Of a stretch of 64,000 bases of DNA, positions 9,702-18,656 are shown piece after piece. This DNA is from Flavobacterium sp. LHD-80 (lineage in GTDB: Bacteria > Bacteroidota > Bacteroidia > Flavobacteriales > Flavobacteriaceae). A program made the translations under genes and the position numbers. The stretch is taken from assembly GCF_030929605.1 (NCBI RefSeq), contig NZ_JAVFVS010000005.1, positions 434,001-498,000 of the forward strand, read 5' to 3'. How positions within the stretch are numbered: position 1 is the stretch's first letter; every line of letters begins with the position of its first letter. The notes beneath the pieces were generated by a model. That model made no database searches. It was given only the letters and a program-made list of their open reading frames with translations, and had not been told where the DNA came from.

Positions 9702-11213
9702 ATGAAAAAAATATTCTTCCTCTTTATAACAGGACTATCTATTAGCGCCTTACATTCACAAGAAGTATCTGATGCTGTTCGTTATGGACAGGACAATCTA
9801 ACAGGAACTGCGCGTTTTAGAGCAATGAGCGGTGCATTTGGAGCTGTTGGAGGAGACTTATCAGCTTTAGGCGTGAATCCTGCTGGATCTGCGATATTCA
9901 ACAACAATCAAATTGGATTATCTTTCAGCAATCAGACGGTTAAAAATAATTCAAACTATTTTGGAACCGAGACGAGCGACAAAGACAATTCTTTCATACT
10001 TAACCAAGCTGGAGGTGTATTTGTTTTTAAAGATCATAATCCAAATAGTAATTGGAAGAAAATTGCTATTGGAACGACGTATGAAAACACAAACAATTAC
10101 AACAGTGATGTTTTTTCTGTTGGAAACAATCCAAGAAATTCAATCGATCAATACTTTTTGACTTATGCCAATGGAATTCCGTTGAAAAACATAACTAATA
10201 TTCCATATAAAGATCAATATTACGATGAACAACAAGCTTATTTTGGATATCAAGGATACGTTATAAATCCAGTTTCAAACACTGATGACAATACACAATA
10301 TGTTTCTGCGGTTCCTGCACTAACTCCAGGAAAGAGTTATTATCAAGAAAATGAGATTTATGCAAGAGGATACAACAGCAAATTAAGCTTCAATATCGCA
10401 ACCTCTTACAAAGACAGAATTTACTTTGGAGCCAATTTAAACGTTCATATTACCGATTATAGAAGATCCTCAACTTTTTATGAAGACAATGAACAACCAC
10501 TTGAAACAAGAGAAACAATTTCAAGCCTTCGTTTCAACAATGATTTATACACATACGGAAACGGATTTTCCTTCCAATTAGGTGCAATTGCCAAAGTAAC
10601 CGATGCTTTTAGACTTGGTGTTGCGTACGAATCAAACACTTGGCATGACTTATATGATGAAGTAGCACAAAGTATATCAACAACAAGACAAGCTGCAGGT
10701 GGTCAGGAAATATACGAATCAATCAATCCAAACCTTATCAATGTTTACGAAAGATATACATTGCAGACACCTGGAAAATTCACATTTAGTGGTGCATATG
10801 TATTTGGAAAATCTGGCTTAATTAGTGTTGACTACTCTATTAAAGATTATGCAAACACAAAATACAAACCAACAAGCGATCCAGGTTTTAGAGGATTAAA
10901 TACCGACATGAGCAATCAGTTGACATCTAATGGAGAATTAAGAATTGGTGCCGAATATAAAATACAGCGATTAAGCCTTCGCGGAGGTTACCGTTTTGAA
11001 GGAAGTCCATACAAAAACGGAACTACAATTGGCGATTTAAACAGTTATTCAGGTGGTTTAGGCTATAGTTTTGGAGCGACAAAACTAGATTTAGCGTACT
11101 CGTATTTAGAAAGAAAATCGAATCAAGGATTTTTTGCAACTGGATTCACAGACGGAGCTAACATTACATCAAAACTCAACAATGTTACTTTGACCTTATT
11201 ATTTGAATTGTAA
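9702..11213 (+). CDS. OmpP1/FadL-type outer-membrane transport protein
   Basis: 503 residues with a signal peptide (about 1-19, ending LHSQ). The mature N-terminus has the FadL-like hatch signature RFRAMSGAFGAVGGDLSALGVNPAGSAIF, followed by alternating beta-strands to a C-terminal strand ending TLTLLFEL, typical for BAM-assembled barrels. Family members move long-chain fatty acids or other hydrophobic compounds across the outer membrane; flavobacterial homologs are often labelled 'hemin receptor', without real support here. It follows the Gly-rich lipoprotein and ends at a clear terminator. Confidence 0.87.
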   Translation: MKKIFFLFITGLSISALHSQEVSDAVRYGQDNLTGTARFRAMSGAFGAVGGDLSALGVNPAGSAIFNNNQIGLSFSNQTVKNNSNYFGTETSDKDNSFILNQAGGVFVFKDHNPNSNWKKIAIGTTYENTNNYNSDVFSVGNNPRNSIDQYFLTYANGIPLKNITNIPYKDQYYDEQQAYFGYQGYVINPVSNTDDNTQYVSAVPALTPGKSYYQENEIYARGYNSKLSFNIATSYKDRIYFGANLNVHITDYRRSSTFYEDNEQPLETRETISSLRFNNDLYTYGNGFSFQLGAIAKVTDAFRLGVAYESNTWHDLYDEVAQSISTTRQAAGGQEIYESINPNLINVYERYTLQTPGKFTFSGAYVFGKSGLISVDYSIKDYANTKYKPTSDPGFRGLNTDMSNQLTSNGELRIGAEYKIQRLSLRGGYRFEGSPYKNGTTIGDLNSYSGGLGYSFGATKLDLAYSYLERKSNQGFFATGFTDGANITSKLNNVTLTLLFEL

Positions 11214-11242
11214 TTAGAAATCAAAATAGATGGATAGAGATT

Positions 11243-11273
11243 TCCGTCAAGCATTGCTTGGCGGATTTTTTTT
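11243..11273 (+). terminator. Terminator of the lipoprotein/FadL operon
   Basis: A 10-bp GC-containing stem (tccgtcaagc / gcttggcgga, one G-U pair) with a 3-base loop, followed by eight T. Confidence 0.8.
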
Positions 11274-11422
11274 AAAATCTTGATAAAGGAAAAACGCTTT
11301 TCTTATCTCTTTAATTTTAAAAACCAAGACAAATCTCACTCCAAAGCTTCGGGACAGGGAGATAAGCTTCATAAAAAACATCTAAAAGAAAGTGAAACAG
11401 GCGGTGTTTGAATAAAAAAGTG

Positions 11423-11430
11423 TAATTTTG
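11423..11430 (+). promoter_or_regulatory. Putative -7 box of rimO
   Basis: TAATTTTG, an exact TAnnTTTG match 20 bases before the ATG at 11450; no well-spaced -33 box. Confidence 0.45.
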
Positions 11431-11449
11431 CACTCCAATTTATAAAAGT

Positions 11450-12763
11450 ATGAGAACCAAGTCTTTAAAAAAGAACAAAATTAACGTAATCACTCTTGGG
11501 TGTTCAAAAAATGTTTATGACAGTGAAGTCCTTATGGGACAGCTTCGCGCTAACGGAAAAGAAGTTGAACATGAAGCTCCAGCAGAAAAAGAAGGAAACA
11601 TTATTGTAATCAACACTTGTGGTTTTATTGATAACGCTAAAGCTGAATCAGTAAATATGATTTTGGAATATGCAGATAAAAAAGACAAAGGCTTAGTTGA
11701 TAAAGTTTTTGTAACAGGATGCCTATCTGAACGTTACAGACCCGATTTAGAAAAAGAAATTCCGAATGTAGATCAATATTTTGGTACAACAGAGCTACCT
11801 CAACTATTAAAAGCTTTGGGAGCTGATTATAAACACGAATTATTAGGAGAACGTTTAACAACAACTCCAAAAAACTACGCTTACTTAAAAATTGCAGAAG
11901 GATGCGACAGACCTTGCAGTTTTTGCGCAATTCCGCTTATGCGTGGATCACACGTTTCACAGCCAATTGAAAAATTAGTAAAAGAAGCTGAAGGCTTGGC
12001 TAAAAATGGCGTGAAAGAATTAATTTTAATTGCTCAAGATTTAACTTATTATGGTCTTGATCTTTATAAAAAGAGAAATCTTGGAGAACTTTTAGAAGCA
12101 TTGGTTAAAGTTGAAGGAATCGAATGGATTCGTTTACACTATGCTTTCCCTACAGGTTTCCCGATGGATGTTTTGGAAATCATGAAACGTGAACCAAAAA
12201 TCTGTAATTATATTGATATTCCGTTGCAACACATTTCTGATTCAATCTTAAAATCAATGCGTCGCGGTACAACTCAGGCTAAAACAACTCAATTATTGAA
12301 AGATTTCCGTGCTTCAGTTCCTGGAATGGCAATCAGAACAACTTTAATTGTTGGGTATCCTGGCGAAACTCAGGAAGATTTTGAGATTTTGAAAGATTTT
12401 GTTCAGGAAATGAAATTTGATAGAATGGGATGTTTTGCTTATTCTCATGAAGAAAACACACATGCTTATTTATTAGAAGATGATGTTCCGGACGACGTAA
12501 AACAAGCCAGAGCAAACGAAATAATGGAACTTCAGTCGCAAATTTCATGGGATTTAAACCAAGAAAAAGTGGGACAAGTATATAAATGTATCATTGACAG
12601 AAAAGAAGGTGCACATTTTGTAGGCCGAACAGAGTTTGACAGCCCAGATGTTGACAATGAAGTTTTGATTGATGCATCTAAACATTACGTAAAAACAGGT
12701 GAATTTGTTAATATAAAAATAATAGAAGCAACAGAATTTGATTTATACGGAGAACCTGCTTAA
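11450..12763 (+). CDS. rimO: Ribosomal protein S12 methylthiotransferase RimO
   Basis: 437 residues, full length. The N-terminal UPF0004 domain has its three cluster cysteines (C18 in TLGCSKN, C57 in NTCGF, C91 in TGCLSERY). The radical SAM motif is GCDRPCSFCAIP (C152, C156, C159), and a C-terminal TRAM domain ends the protein. GSHVSQPIEKLVKEA and the LHYAFPTGFP segment separate it from MiaB. It adds a methylthio group to an aspartate of S12. The two downstream genes are close enough to be cotranscribed. Confidence 0.96.
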   Translation: MRTKSLKKNKINVITLGCSKNVYDSEVLMGQLRANGKEVEHEAPAEKEGNIIVINTCGFIDNAKAESVNMILEYADKKDKGLVDKVFVTGCLSERYRPDLEKEIPNVDQYFGTTELPQLLKALGADYKHELLGERLTTTPKNYAYLKIAEGCDRPCSFCAIPLMRGSHVSQPIEKLVKEAEGLAKNGVKELILIAQDLTYYGLDLYKKRNLGELLEALVKVEGIEWIRLHYAFPTGFPMDVLEIMKREPKICNYIDIPLQHISDSILKSMRRGTTQAKTTQLLKDFRASVPGMAIRTTLIVGYPGETQEDFEILKDFVQEMKFDRMGCFAYSHEENTHAYLLEDDVPDDVKQARANEIMELQSQISWDLNQEKVGQVYKCIIDRKEGAHFVGRTEFDSPDVDNEVLIDASKHYVKTGEFVNIKIIEATEFDLYGEPA

Positions 12764-12802
12764 ATTTACGCTAAATTATTATCAATTTAGATAAAACTTA
12801 CT

Positions 12803-13351
12803 ATGAAACCTACGAACACTTTTTTTATTTTGATTTTCACCATATGTTGCTTTAACGTAGCATCTGCTCAATATGGAGGCGGTTATGGCGGTTATAATAA
12901 TGGCTACGGAGGCGGTTACGGACGTGGTAGCGGAATGGGTATGGACAGAAGTATGATGGCTGGACCACAAAGTGCTCCAAGCAAACCAAAGGAGATTCCC
13001 GTTGAAGAAACTGCTGCAAAAGTTGTTGAGCAAATGAAGCCCGAAGTAAAACTTGACGAACTTCAAGTTATTGCAATTACAAACGCCTTGGTAGATAGCA
13101 TGAAAGAACAAGGAATTCTTTTGAAAAACGAAAGCACTAGCCAAGATGAAAAAATGGAACAGATCAAAGCTTTAAGAGAGAGTACAAATAAAAAAATTAC
13201 TGCTTTTCTAAATCCTGATCAAGTAGAAAAATACACTGCTTTCATGGCTAACTTTAAGGAAATTAAAAAAGACAAATCAAAAAAGAAAAAAGATTCTAAA
13301 GATAAAAAAGAAGCAACAGAAGAAGAAAAAACAATAAAAGCTGAAGAATAA
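12803..13351 (+). CDS. Small secreted protein with Gly/Tyr-rich N-terminus and lysine-rich tail
   Basis: 182 residues. A signal peptide (about 1-22, ending ASAQ) precedes a GGYGGYNNGYGGGYGRG segment. The middle (about 60-145) is helical: a LDELQVIAITNALVDSMKEQ helix, then a QIKALRESTNKKITAFLNPDQVEKYTAF helix. This resembles in outline the two-helix periplasmic LTxxQ/Spy-type chaperone fold, an inference, since the canonical motif is not exact. The tail is a Lys/Glu-rich run. It starts 39 bases after rimO. Confidence 0.75.
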   Translation: MKPTNTFFILIFTICCFNVASAQYGGGYGGYNNGYGGGYGRGSGMGMDRSMMAGPQSAPSKPKEIPVEETAAKVVEQMKPEVKLDELQVIAITNALVDSMKEQGILLKNESTSQDEKMEQIKALRESTNKKITAFLNPDQVEKYTAFMANFKEIKKDKSKKKKDSKDKKEATEEEKTIKAEE

Positions 13352-13379
13352 TTTTTTTAAACTTCAACTTACAATGTAA

Positions 13380-14291
13380 ATGATCATGGTAAAAAAACAT
13401 TTTTGTTATTTGATTTTAGCAATTATTATAACTTCTTGCTCTACAAATCCATATAAGACTACTGAAAAGGTATACGATCAGCAGCTTAAAACTTTAGAAA
13501 ACCAAATTACAAGTAAAGATCCTCAGGCAATTCCAGCAATTAGTCCGGTGGTAATTGACACTACTTATGCAGCGCAATTAGGCATTGTAAAAGACACTTT
13601 GTCAAAAACAGGATCTACACATTTAGTAAACGGCATAACAACAGAATGGATTGGAACGGTAAATTTCAATTTAAGAAAACCGAGCTTTATTATCATTCAT
13701 CATACCGCTCAAGATTCGCTGAAGCAGACTATCAATACTTTTACTAAAACTAAAACACAGGTTAGCGCACATTATATTATTTCGGAAAACGGAAAAGTAG
13801 TGCAAATGCTGAATGATTACTTAAGAGCATGGCATGCTGGCGCTTCAACTTGGGGAAAAAATACTGATATCAATTCGAGTTCAATCGGAATTGAATTAGA
13901 TAATAACGGTTTCAAACCTTTTACTGAAAGCCAAATCAGTAGTTTAGTGGCTCTTTTGACAAAATTGAAAAAAGATTATAATATTCCGACTCAAAATATT
14001 ATTGGCCACTCTGATATTGCTCCAGGCAGAAAACAAGATCCAAGTGCTTTATTTCCTTGGAAAACATTGGCAGAGAAAGGATTCGGAATTTGGCCGGATG
14101 AAGTTCTGGAAGAAGCCCCATTTGATTTTAAAATAGAGCCGGCTTTGAGAATCATTGGATATAACACAAAAAACCTTTCAGCAGCAATTATGGCTTTTAA
14201 ATTACATTACATTCAAACGGATGTAAGTGCAACTTTAGATCGAAAAACAATAGACACTATTTATTCTATTTATAAGAAACAAGTTCAATAA
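13380..14291 (+). CDS. N-acetylmuramoyl-L-alanine amidase (Amidase_2), lipoprotein
   Basis: 303 residues; an alternative ATG at 13386 (MVKKHF) is equally good. The N-terminus is a lipoprotein signal with lipobox IITSC. The Amidase_2/AmpD-like fold spans about 95-230 with zinc-ligand and catalytic motifs: IIIHHTAQ, the substrate loop RAWHAGAS, SIGIELDNNG and IIGHSDIAPGRKQDPS. Such enzymes cleave the MurNAc-L-Ala bond of peptidoglycan or its fragments; the anchor places this one in the periplasm. The C-terminal ~60 residues resemble a small peptidoglycan-binding-like helical region. Ends at a strong terminator. Confidence 0.9.
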   Translation: MIMVKKHFCYLILAIIITSCSTNPYKTTEKVYDQQLKTLENQITSKDPQAIPAISPVVIDTTYAAQLGIVKDTLSKTGSTHLVNGITTEWIGTVNFNLRKPSFIIIHHTAQDSLKQTINTFTKTKTQVSAHYIISENGKVVQMLNDYLRAWHAGASTWGKNTDINSSSIGIELDNNGFKPFTESQISSLVALLTKLKKDYNIPTQNIIGHSDIAPGRKQDPSALFPWKTLAEKGFGIWPDEVLEEAPFDFKIEPALRIIGYNTKNLSAAIMAFKLHYIQTDVSATLDRKTIDTIYSIYKKQVQ

Positions 14292-14318
14292 AGAATAAAA
14301 TTGGTTTTAAAAATATAC

Positions 14319-14350
14319 AAACGCATTTCTCATTGGAAATGCGTTTTTTT
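14319..14350 (+). terminator. Terminator of the rimO-amidase transcript
   Basis: Perfect stem aaacgcattt / aaatgcgttt followed by eight T. Confidence 0.82.
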
Positions 14351-14540
14351 TATGTAATAAATCTATTCGACAAAGAATTATCCCAAAAATCACTTTGCAA
14401 AACTCCTCTAAAATATGTTTCAATAATTTTTTTCTACTAAAAAGACACACCGTTTTAAACCTCTACAATTACACCTAAAAAACATTCCATTTCCATCATA
14501 TAGCTGTAAAACAAAATTACAGGCATTACAACAAATATTT

Positions 14541-14592
14541 TATTGCCAGAAAGACGCACTGCTGTGCGCCTATACGGATATTACAGGCAATA
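14541..14592. repeat. Dispersed gacgcactgctgtgcg-type element
   Basis: Core gacgcactgctgtgcgcc at 14553-14570, flanked by outer arms tattgcc (14541) and ggcaata (14586). Three further copies of the core occur at 34630, 34675 and 38442. Confidence 0.6.
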
Positions 14593-14610
14593 ATCCGTAA
14601 CTCACAAAAA

Positions 14611-14649
14611 ATAAAAAAGCTGCCAAAACATTAATATGTTTCGACAGCT
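14611..14649 (-). terminator. Terminator of the porin gene
   Basis: A 14-base arm pair (14618-14631 / 14636-14649) with two mismatches, with a U-run on the minus-strand transcript. Confidence 0.6.
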
Positions 14650-14681
14650 CCAAAAAAAAAAAAAAATATCAATCTTTATCT

Positions 14682-15755
14682 CTAGAAAGAGTATGTTGTA
14701 GCTACAAGAGCGTAGAATGACCCACCTGTTGGTAATGCATCGCTATCTAAAAAGATATCTTCAGAAGCAGCATCATATCTTAACTCAGGAATTATAGTCA
14801 GTTTTCCAACTTTGTAGTTTAAAGAAACTGTATTTGCAAAAACATTCGAACCTGTTAAAGTTCCTAAACTTGGCGCTGCATCTTTAGCATCAAAGTATTC
14901 CATTCTGTACGCTAACAATAATGATGGAGAGAATGAATAATTTGCATATCCTACTAATGAAAACCATTCTCCATCTAAATCGCTTACAAAATCATTTTTT
15001 GTTTTAGCATAAGTTGCATTAAACCCAAGAGCAAAACTGTCACTAATTGTTTTTGATGCAACTAAATCAAATTGTGTTTTATTTTCATCAGATGCTGGGT
15101 TACTACTACCTGAAGTAAAGTTCAAGTAAGCACTTCCCGTTTCACCAATATAGCCTAGTTGCCCAATGAATGTTTTTTGAGTTGAACCAGCATCCATTGC
15201 TGATTTAAAATCTGTTGGATTTGTTATCCCAAACATTGCCGTAAACTTTCCTGAAGTATATTGTGCTTTTACCCCAGTGTTAAAGAAAGGCCCATAAGAG
15301 AAAGCATATGACATACTGTAGTTTTTATTATCGACAGCATCTAATACTTCGTAACCTATATGAGTACCAAAACTACCCGCTACAAATTTAAATTTATCAG
15401 TAACATTATAAGTAAAGAACAATTGTTTAATTAAAAATTTTGCAGTTATATCTTTATCTGTTGTTTCATTATATGAGAATTCACCTGCTCTTTTTCCGAA
15501 TCCTAAGTCTACAAATACAGAAGCTTTCCCGAAAGTATGACCTGCTTCTATAGACGCCATTCCTAGTTCAAACGAATTCTGAGAGTTGGTAAAGCTCGTT
15601 AATCCGTTCATTTGTTTAGAGAAATCATATTTATAGTACGCATCTGCTGATCCGCCCCAGGTTGTTGCTGGTGAAACTGGAGTTTCTGTATCATCTTGAG
15701 CAAAAGCAAAAGAACTCGTTAACATCGCGGCTAAAATGTGTAATACTTTTTTCAT
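14682..15755 (-). CDS. Outer-membrane beta-barrel porin (Bbp2-like family)
   Basis: 357 residues with a signal peptide (about 1-19, ending SFAFAQ). The mature protein starts with an acidic stretch, then WGGSADAYYKYDF, and the pattern NSFELGMASIEAGHTFGKASVFVDLGFG, KQLFFTYNVTDKFKFVAGSFGTHIGYEVLD and YSMSYAFSYGPFFNTGVKAQY, which fits the outer-membrane porin group BBP2/OmpL-like. It ends with an aromatic C-terminal strand (ATTYSF). A general or nutrient-selective pore is likely; substrate not deducible. Monocistronic, with a long 595-base gap upstream. Confidence 0.8.
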   Translation of the reverse strand: MKKVLHILAAMLTSSFAFAQDDTETPVSPATTWGGSADAYYKYDFSKQMNGLTSFTNSQNSFELGMASIEAGHTFGKASVFVDLGFGKRAGEFSYNETTDKDITAKFLIKQLFFTYNVTDKFKFVAGSFGTHIGYEVLDAVDNKNYSMSYAFSYGPFFNTGVKAQYTSGKFTAMFGITNPTDFKSAMDAGSTQKTFIGQLGYIGETGSAYLNFTSGSSNPASDENKTQFDLVASKTISDSFALGFNATYAKTKNDFVSDLDGEWFSLVGYANYSFSPSLLLAYRMEYFDAKDAAPSLGTLTGSNVFANTVSLNYKVGKLTIIPELRYDAASEDIFLDSDALPTGGSFYALVATTYSF

Positions 15756-16119
15756 GTTTTAATTGGTTTTTGGTTATTAATTGATTCTGGTTAGTTAATC
15801 TTTTATATAGCTTTATTAATAGTATATTTCAATTCTAAAATCCCTCATCATCCTCAAAAAACCCCTTCATTTTCATTAGCGAATTTATTAACTTTTGCAT
15901 GAGTAGAACAATTGAAAAGAACTTTTTTGATGTTTTACAAGCAGAATTATGGATTACAAAAATTTACCAACCAATAATCGTTATTTGACATTTATATCGA
16001 TTCATTTTTGAAAATTCAATAACGCATTTTTGGTGCTTTTTAAATTTTAAAATGGGTCAACAACAAAAAACAAACAAAAAACCAAGCAAAAACAACATAA
16101 TTAAACATACAAATAAAAC

Positions 16120-16144
16120 ATACCCCCTAAAAATTTAGGGGTAT
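16120..16144. repeat. Isolated 11-bp palindrome
   Basis: Arms ATACCCC-TAAA / TTTAGGGGTAT with one bulged C, a two-base loop and no T-run. It is far from both flanking genes. It may be an operator or a factor-dependent terminator. Confidence 0.4.
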
Positions 16145-16294
16145 AAAATAAAATCAATAAAAAACACAATCACAACTCAAAAAAACTAGCCTTCCAAAAA
16201 CAGTACCTTCACAAAAACAAAATTCCTACAAAAATAAACCTACAAAAGAGCGAAAAACGATCTTAAAACACAAGTTCGATTTTTCATTTAGCAA

Positions 16295-16327
16295 CAAAAA
16301 AAAGCCCGTTCAAAATTGAACAGGCTT
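16295..16327 (-). terminator. Terminator of the GH27-GH5 unit
   Basis: Stem aagcc(c)gttcaa / ttgaac(a)ggctt with one mismatch, preceded on the plus strand by an A-run (U-run in the minus transcript), 24 bases after the GH5 stop. Confidence 0.75.
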
Positions 16328-16350
16328 CATAAAGAACAGAAAGATTTTTT

Positions 16351-17316
16351 CTATTCCTGCGTATTGTATTTTCTTAAAAACGCTCTGACTTTTATTCCAG
16401 ATTCTTTTAAATCTTCATCTTTCCACTTCCCTTCAGATTTAGCCGATTTCTTCAAAATAGAACAAGTTTCATCTTTATCAGAGACAGACCATGTAATCCA
16501 GCTTAGTTTTCTAGATTCCATCCAATCGATGTATTCCTGCCAAGCTTTCATATTTAAAGGTCCATCACCCGATGCTTCCATCCCAGCAGATTCTGAAATA
16601 AAAACGGGAAGCCCACTTTTTATAGCAGCATCTGTGCGATCTCGCAATTCCTTGCCGTGTGTTGCTGCATAAAAATGCATTGTATACATGATATTACTGT
16701 ACCCTATAATTGGATCTTCGGCCGGAAGATTAATATCTTGATCCCAATGCGGACAACCAACTAAAATAACATTATTAGGGTCATTTTCTCTAATTACACG
16801 AATTATCTCCTCTGCATACGTTTTAACTTCCCACCAAGTTTCATAATCTGGCTCGTTGAACACCTCGTATATAATATTAGGATACTTGGCATACTTTTTT
16901 GACATCTCAGCAAAAAAAGCCGATGCTTCCTTTAAATTAACATTGTGACTGTGCCAGTCAATAATAACATAAATATCTGATTTAATCGCTCCATTTACAA
17001 CCGCTTCAATTTTTTCTTTTGATTGTTGCGGTTCTTTCATATAAGACATGTCCCCTAACTCAATTCCCGTTGCTGCTCTAACCACATTACAATTAAAATC
17101 TTTCTTTAGCCAGCTTACCGCTTTTTCATTATAAAATCTCGGCCACATACTATGCCAGCCAAAACTTAATCCGCGCAAGACAATTGGATCGTTATTTTTA
17201 TCAACCAATTGAGTTCCATTAACACTTAGCTGACCGTGCTTTTTTACAAACTGAGCTTGCAAAACATAAGAAAACAACAGAAAAGCAATTACATAAAGAT
17301 GACTTTTTGATTTCAT
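16351..17316 (-). CDS. GH5 family endo-glycanase (cellulase-like, GH5_2-type)
   Basis: 321 residues, signal peptide about 1-21 (ending LQAQ). A single GH5 TIM barrel: LRGLSFGWHSMWPRFYN near the start, IDWHSH, acid/base E155 in YEVFNEP, the HFYAATH strand and nucleophile E242 in VFISESAG. The pattern most resembles subfamily 2, mainly endo-beta-1,4-glucanases, so in this locus it may attack glucose-containing stretches of glucomannan. No lipobox or binding module is seen, so it is periplasmic or secreted. It starts 10 bases after the GH27 gene and is cotranscribed with it. Confidence 0.88.
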   Translation of the reverse strand: MKSKSHLYVIAFLLFSYVLQAQFVKKHGQLSVNGTQLVDKNNDPIVLRGLSFGWHSMWPRFYNEKAVSWLKKDFNCNVVRAATGIELGDMSYMKEPQQSKEKIEAVVNGAIKSDIYVIIDWHSHNVNLKEASAFFAEMSKKYAKYPNIIYEVFNEPDYETWWEVKTYAEEIIRVIRENDPNNVILVGCPHWDQDINLPAEDPIIGYSNIMYTMHFYAATHGKELRDRTDAAIKSGLPVFISESAGMEASGDGPLNMKAWQEYIDWMESRKLSWITWSVSDKDETCSILKKSAKSEGKWKDEDLKESGIKVRAFLRKYNTQE

Positions 17317-17326
17317 AAACTAAGAT

Positions 17327-18559
17327 TTAAAGCGTTAATTTAAGCGTAATAACATCATGCGATGCAAGATCAGAAACAAAATTCTTTTTAGTCGTTCCCA
17401 TTTCCTTGTTCTTCCAAAGATCTTTTATTTTGTAGGTCACTTTATTAAAATCGGCTTCATATCCAAAATCAGCATCTTTGATTACATTCTTTTTAAAATC
17501 GAAATTGACTTTTTTAGCGACATCGCTTCTATTTAAAAAGGTTATTACCCAGTTTCCTTCAGACAAAGGTTTCACCCAAACTTCTAAACCATCTTCAGCA
17601 GCATATTTAAATCCTTGAATTCCTAATTTATCTTGATTAACTGCGATCAAATCTTTATTAGTTAAAATCGCCAATGTTTCTTTAGACATTTTTCGGTAAT
17701 CATTTCCTGTAAATAAAGGTGACGAAAGCATACACCACATTGCAAAATGCGATTTATCTTCAATATCATTCATTTCATTTCCAACTTCCATCATATCAAA
17801 ATCGTTCCAATGATCTGGGCCAGAATATTTACGGATATCTTTTCGCATTTCGGCAATTTTCATAAATCCCCATGACGACCAATTTTCCGGATGTTTAAAT
17901 TCGCAGTCAAAACACGGATAAATATCACCCGAAATTCTCCAAAGATTCCCTACAGGTTTTCCCCATTCCCACGGCTGATTATCACCCCATTCGCAAAGAC
18001 TAAAAACAATTGGCCTTCCAGCAGTTTTTAGCGCATTACTCATAGTTGTATAAGCTTCTGGAGCGGTAATGCCTTTTGTATTGCACCAATCGTACTTTAA
18101 AAAATCAATTCCTAATTTAGCATAAAAACGAGCATCTTGATACTCGTAACCGCGCGTACCTGGATACCCTGCACAAGTTTGAGTTCCGGCACAATTGTAC
18201 AAACCAAACTTCAAACCTTTGCTGTGTACATAATCAATCAATGCTTTCATTCCACTCGGAAATTTAACCGGATCCGGCACAAGATCACCATTTGCGTCAC
18301 GTTGTTTTGTCATCCAGCCGTCGTCTAAAACAATATAATTATAACCCGCTGCAGCTAAACCTGATGAAACCATTATATCAGCTGTTTCCTTGACCAATTT
18401 CTCATCAATATTAGTGGCAAAAGTATTCCAAGAATTCCATCCCATTGGAGGAGTCATGGCTAAACCTTCAAATTTTCCTCCTGTCTGATTATGTGTATTT
18501 CCTTGCCCGAAACTCAGGCAAGAAACAAACAGCGCAAATACTGAAATAATCTTTTTCAT
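17327..18559 (-). CDS. GH27 alpha-galactosidase
   Basis: 410 residues, signal peptide about 1-19 (CLSFGQG). GH27 motifs are complete: TPPMGWNSWNTF, IVLDDGWM, nucleophile D157 in KYDWCN and acid/base D212 in WRISGD, followed by MEVGNEM and the C-terminal beta-sandwich. It releases terminal alpha-1,6-galactose, the side chain of galactomannan. Its place directly after the SusCD operon and the mannanases across the locus support this substrate. A terminator between it and the SusD-side genes suggests its own or attenuated transcription. Confidence 0.94.
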   Translation of the reverse strand: MKKIISVFALFVSCLSFGQGNTHNQTGGKFEGLAMTPPMGWNSWNTFATNIDEKLVKETADIMVSSGLAAAGYNYIVLDDGWMTKQRDANGDLVPDPVKFPSGMKALIDYVHSKGLKFGLYNCAGTQTCAGYPGTRGYEYQDARFYAKLGIDFLKYDWCNTKGITAPEAYTTMSNALKTAGRPIVFSLCEWGDNQPWEWGKPVGNLWRISGDIYPCFDCEFKHPENWSSWGFMKIAEMRKDIRKYSGPDHWNDFDMMEVGNEMNDIEDKSHFAMWCMLSSPLFTGNDYRKMSKETLAILTNKDLIAVNQDKLGIQGFKYAAEDGLEVWVKPLSEGNWVITFLNRSDVAKKVNFDFKKNVIKDADFGYEADFNKVTYKIKDLWKNKEMGTTKKNFVSDLASHDVITLKLTL

Positions 18560-18586
18560 TATTAAAATTTCAAATTAATTATAAAT

Positions 18587-18627
18587 AAAAAAAAGTATTC
18601 CCTAATTGAGTAGATTAGGGAATACTT
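18587..18627 (-). terminator. Terminator after the SusC-SusD-binding-protein operon
   Basis: Stem of at least 14 bp (aagtattccctaat / attagggaatactt) with a short loop and a U-run on the minus transcript. It separates the import operon from GH27-GH5. Confidence 0.82.
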
Positions 18628-18656
18628 AAACAAAACTCAAAACAAATAACTGCTTT

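Larger units (their letters stand above)
14292..14681. other. 390-base convergent intergenic region without genes
   Basis: Holds the terminator of the amidase operon, one copy of the dispersed gacgca-type hairpin (14553-14570) within a longer tattgcc/ggcaata inverted repeat (14541-14592), and the porin terminator. No ORF with coding character was seen. Confidence 0.7.
15756..16350. other. 595-base gene-poor region between porin and PUL
   Basis: Very A-rich on the plus strand. It should hold the porin promoter; the best candidate is TTTG-N17-TAGAATTG on the minus strand (15830-15858), a poor match. There is one strong imperfect palindrome at 16120-16144 (ATACCCC arms) and the PUL-end terminator. 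No credible small gene or RNA was found. Confidence 0.6.

Noticed and set aside
16120..16144. Rho-independent terminator
   Set aside because: The palindrome has a two-base loop, no adjacent T-run on either strand, and is far from any gene end.
16316..16672. 118-codon plus-strand ORF at the end of GH5
   Set aside because: Antisense to the conserved GH5 C-terminal half and overlapping the terminator.
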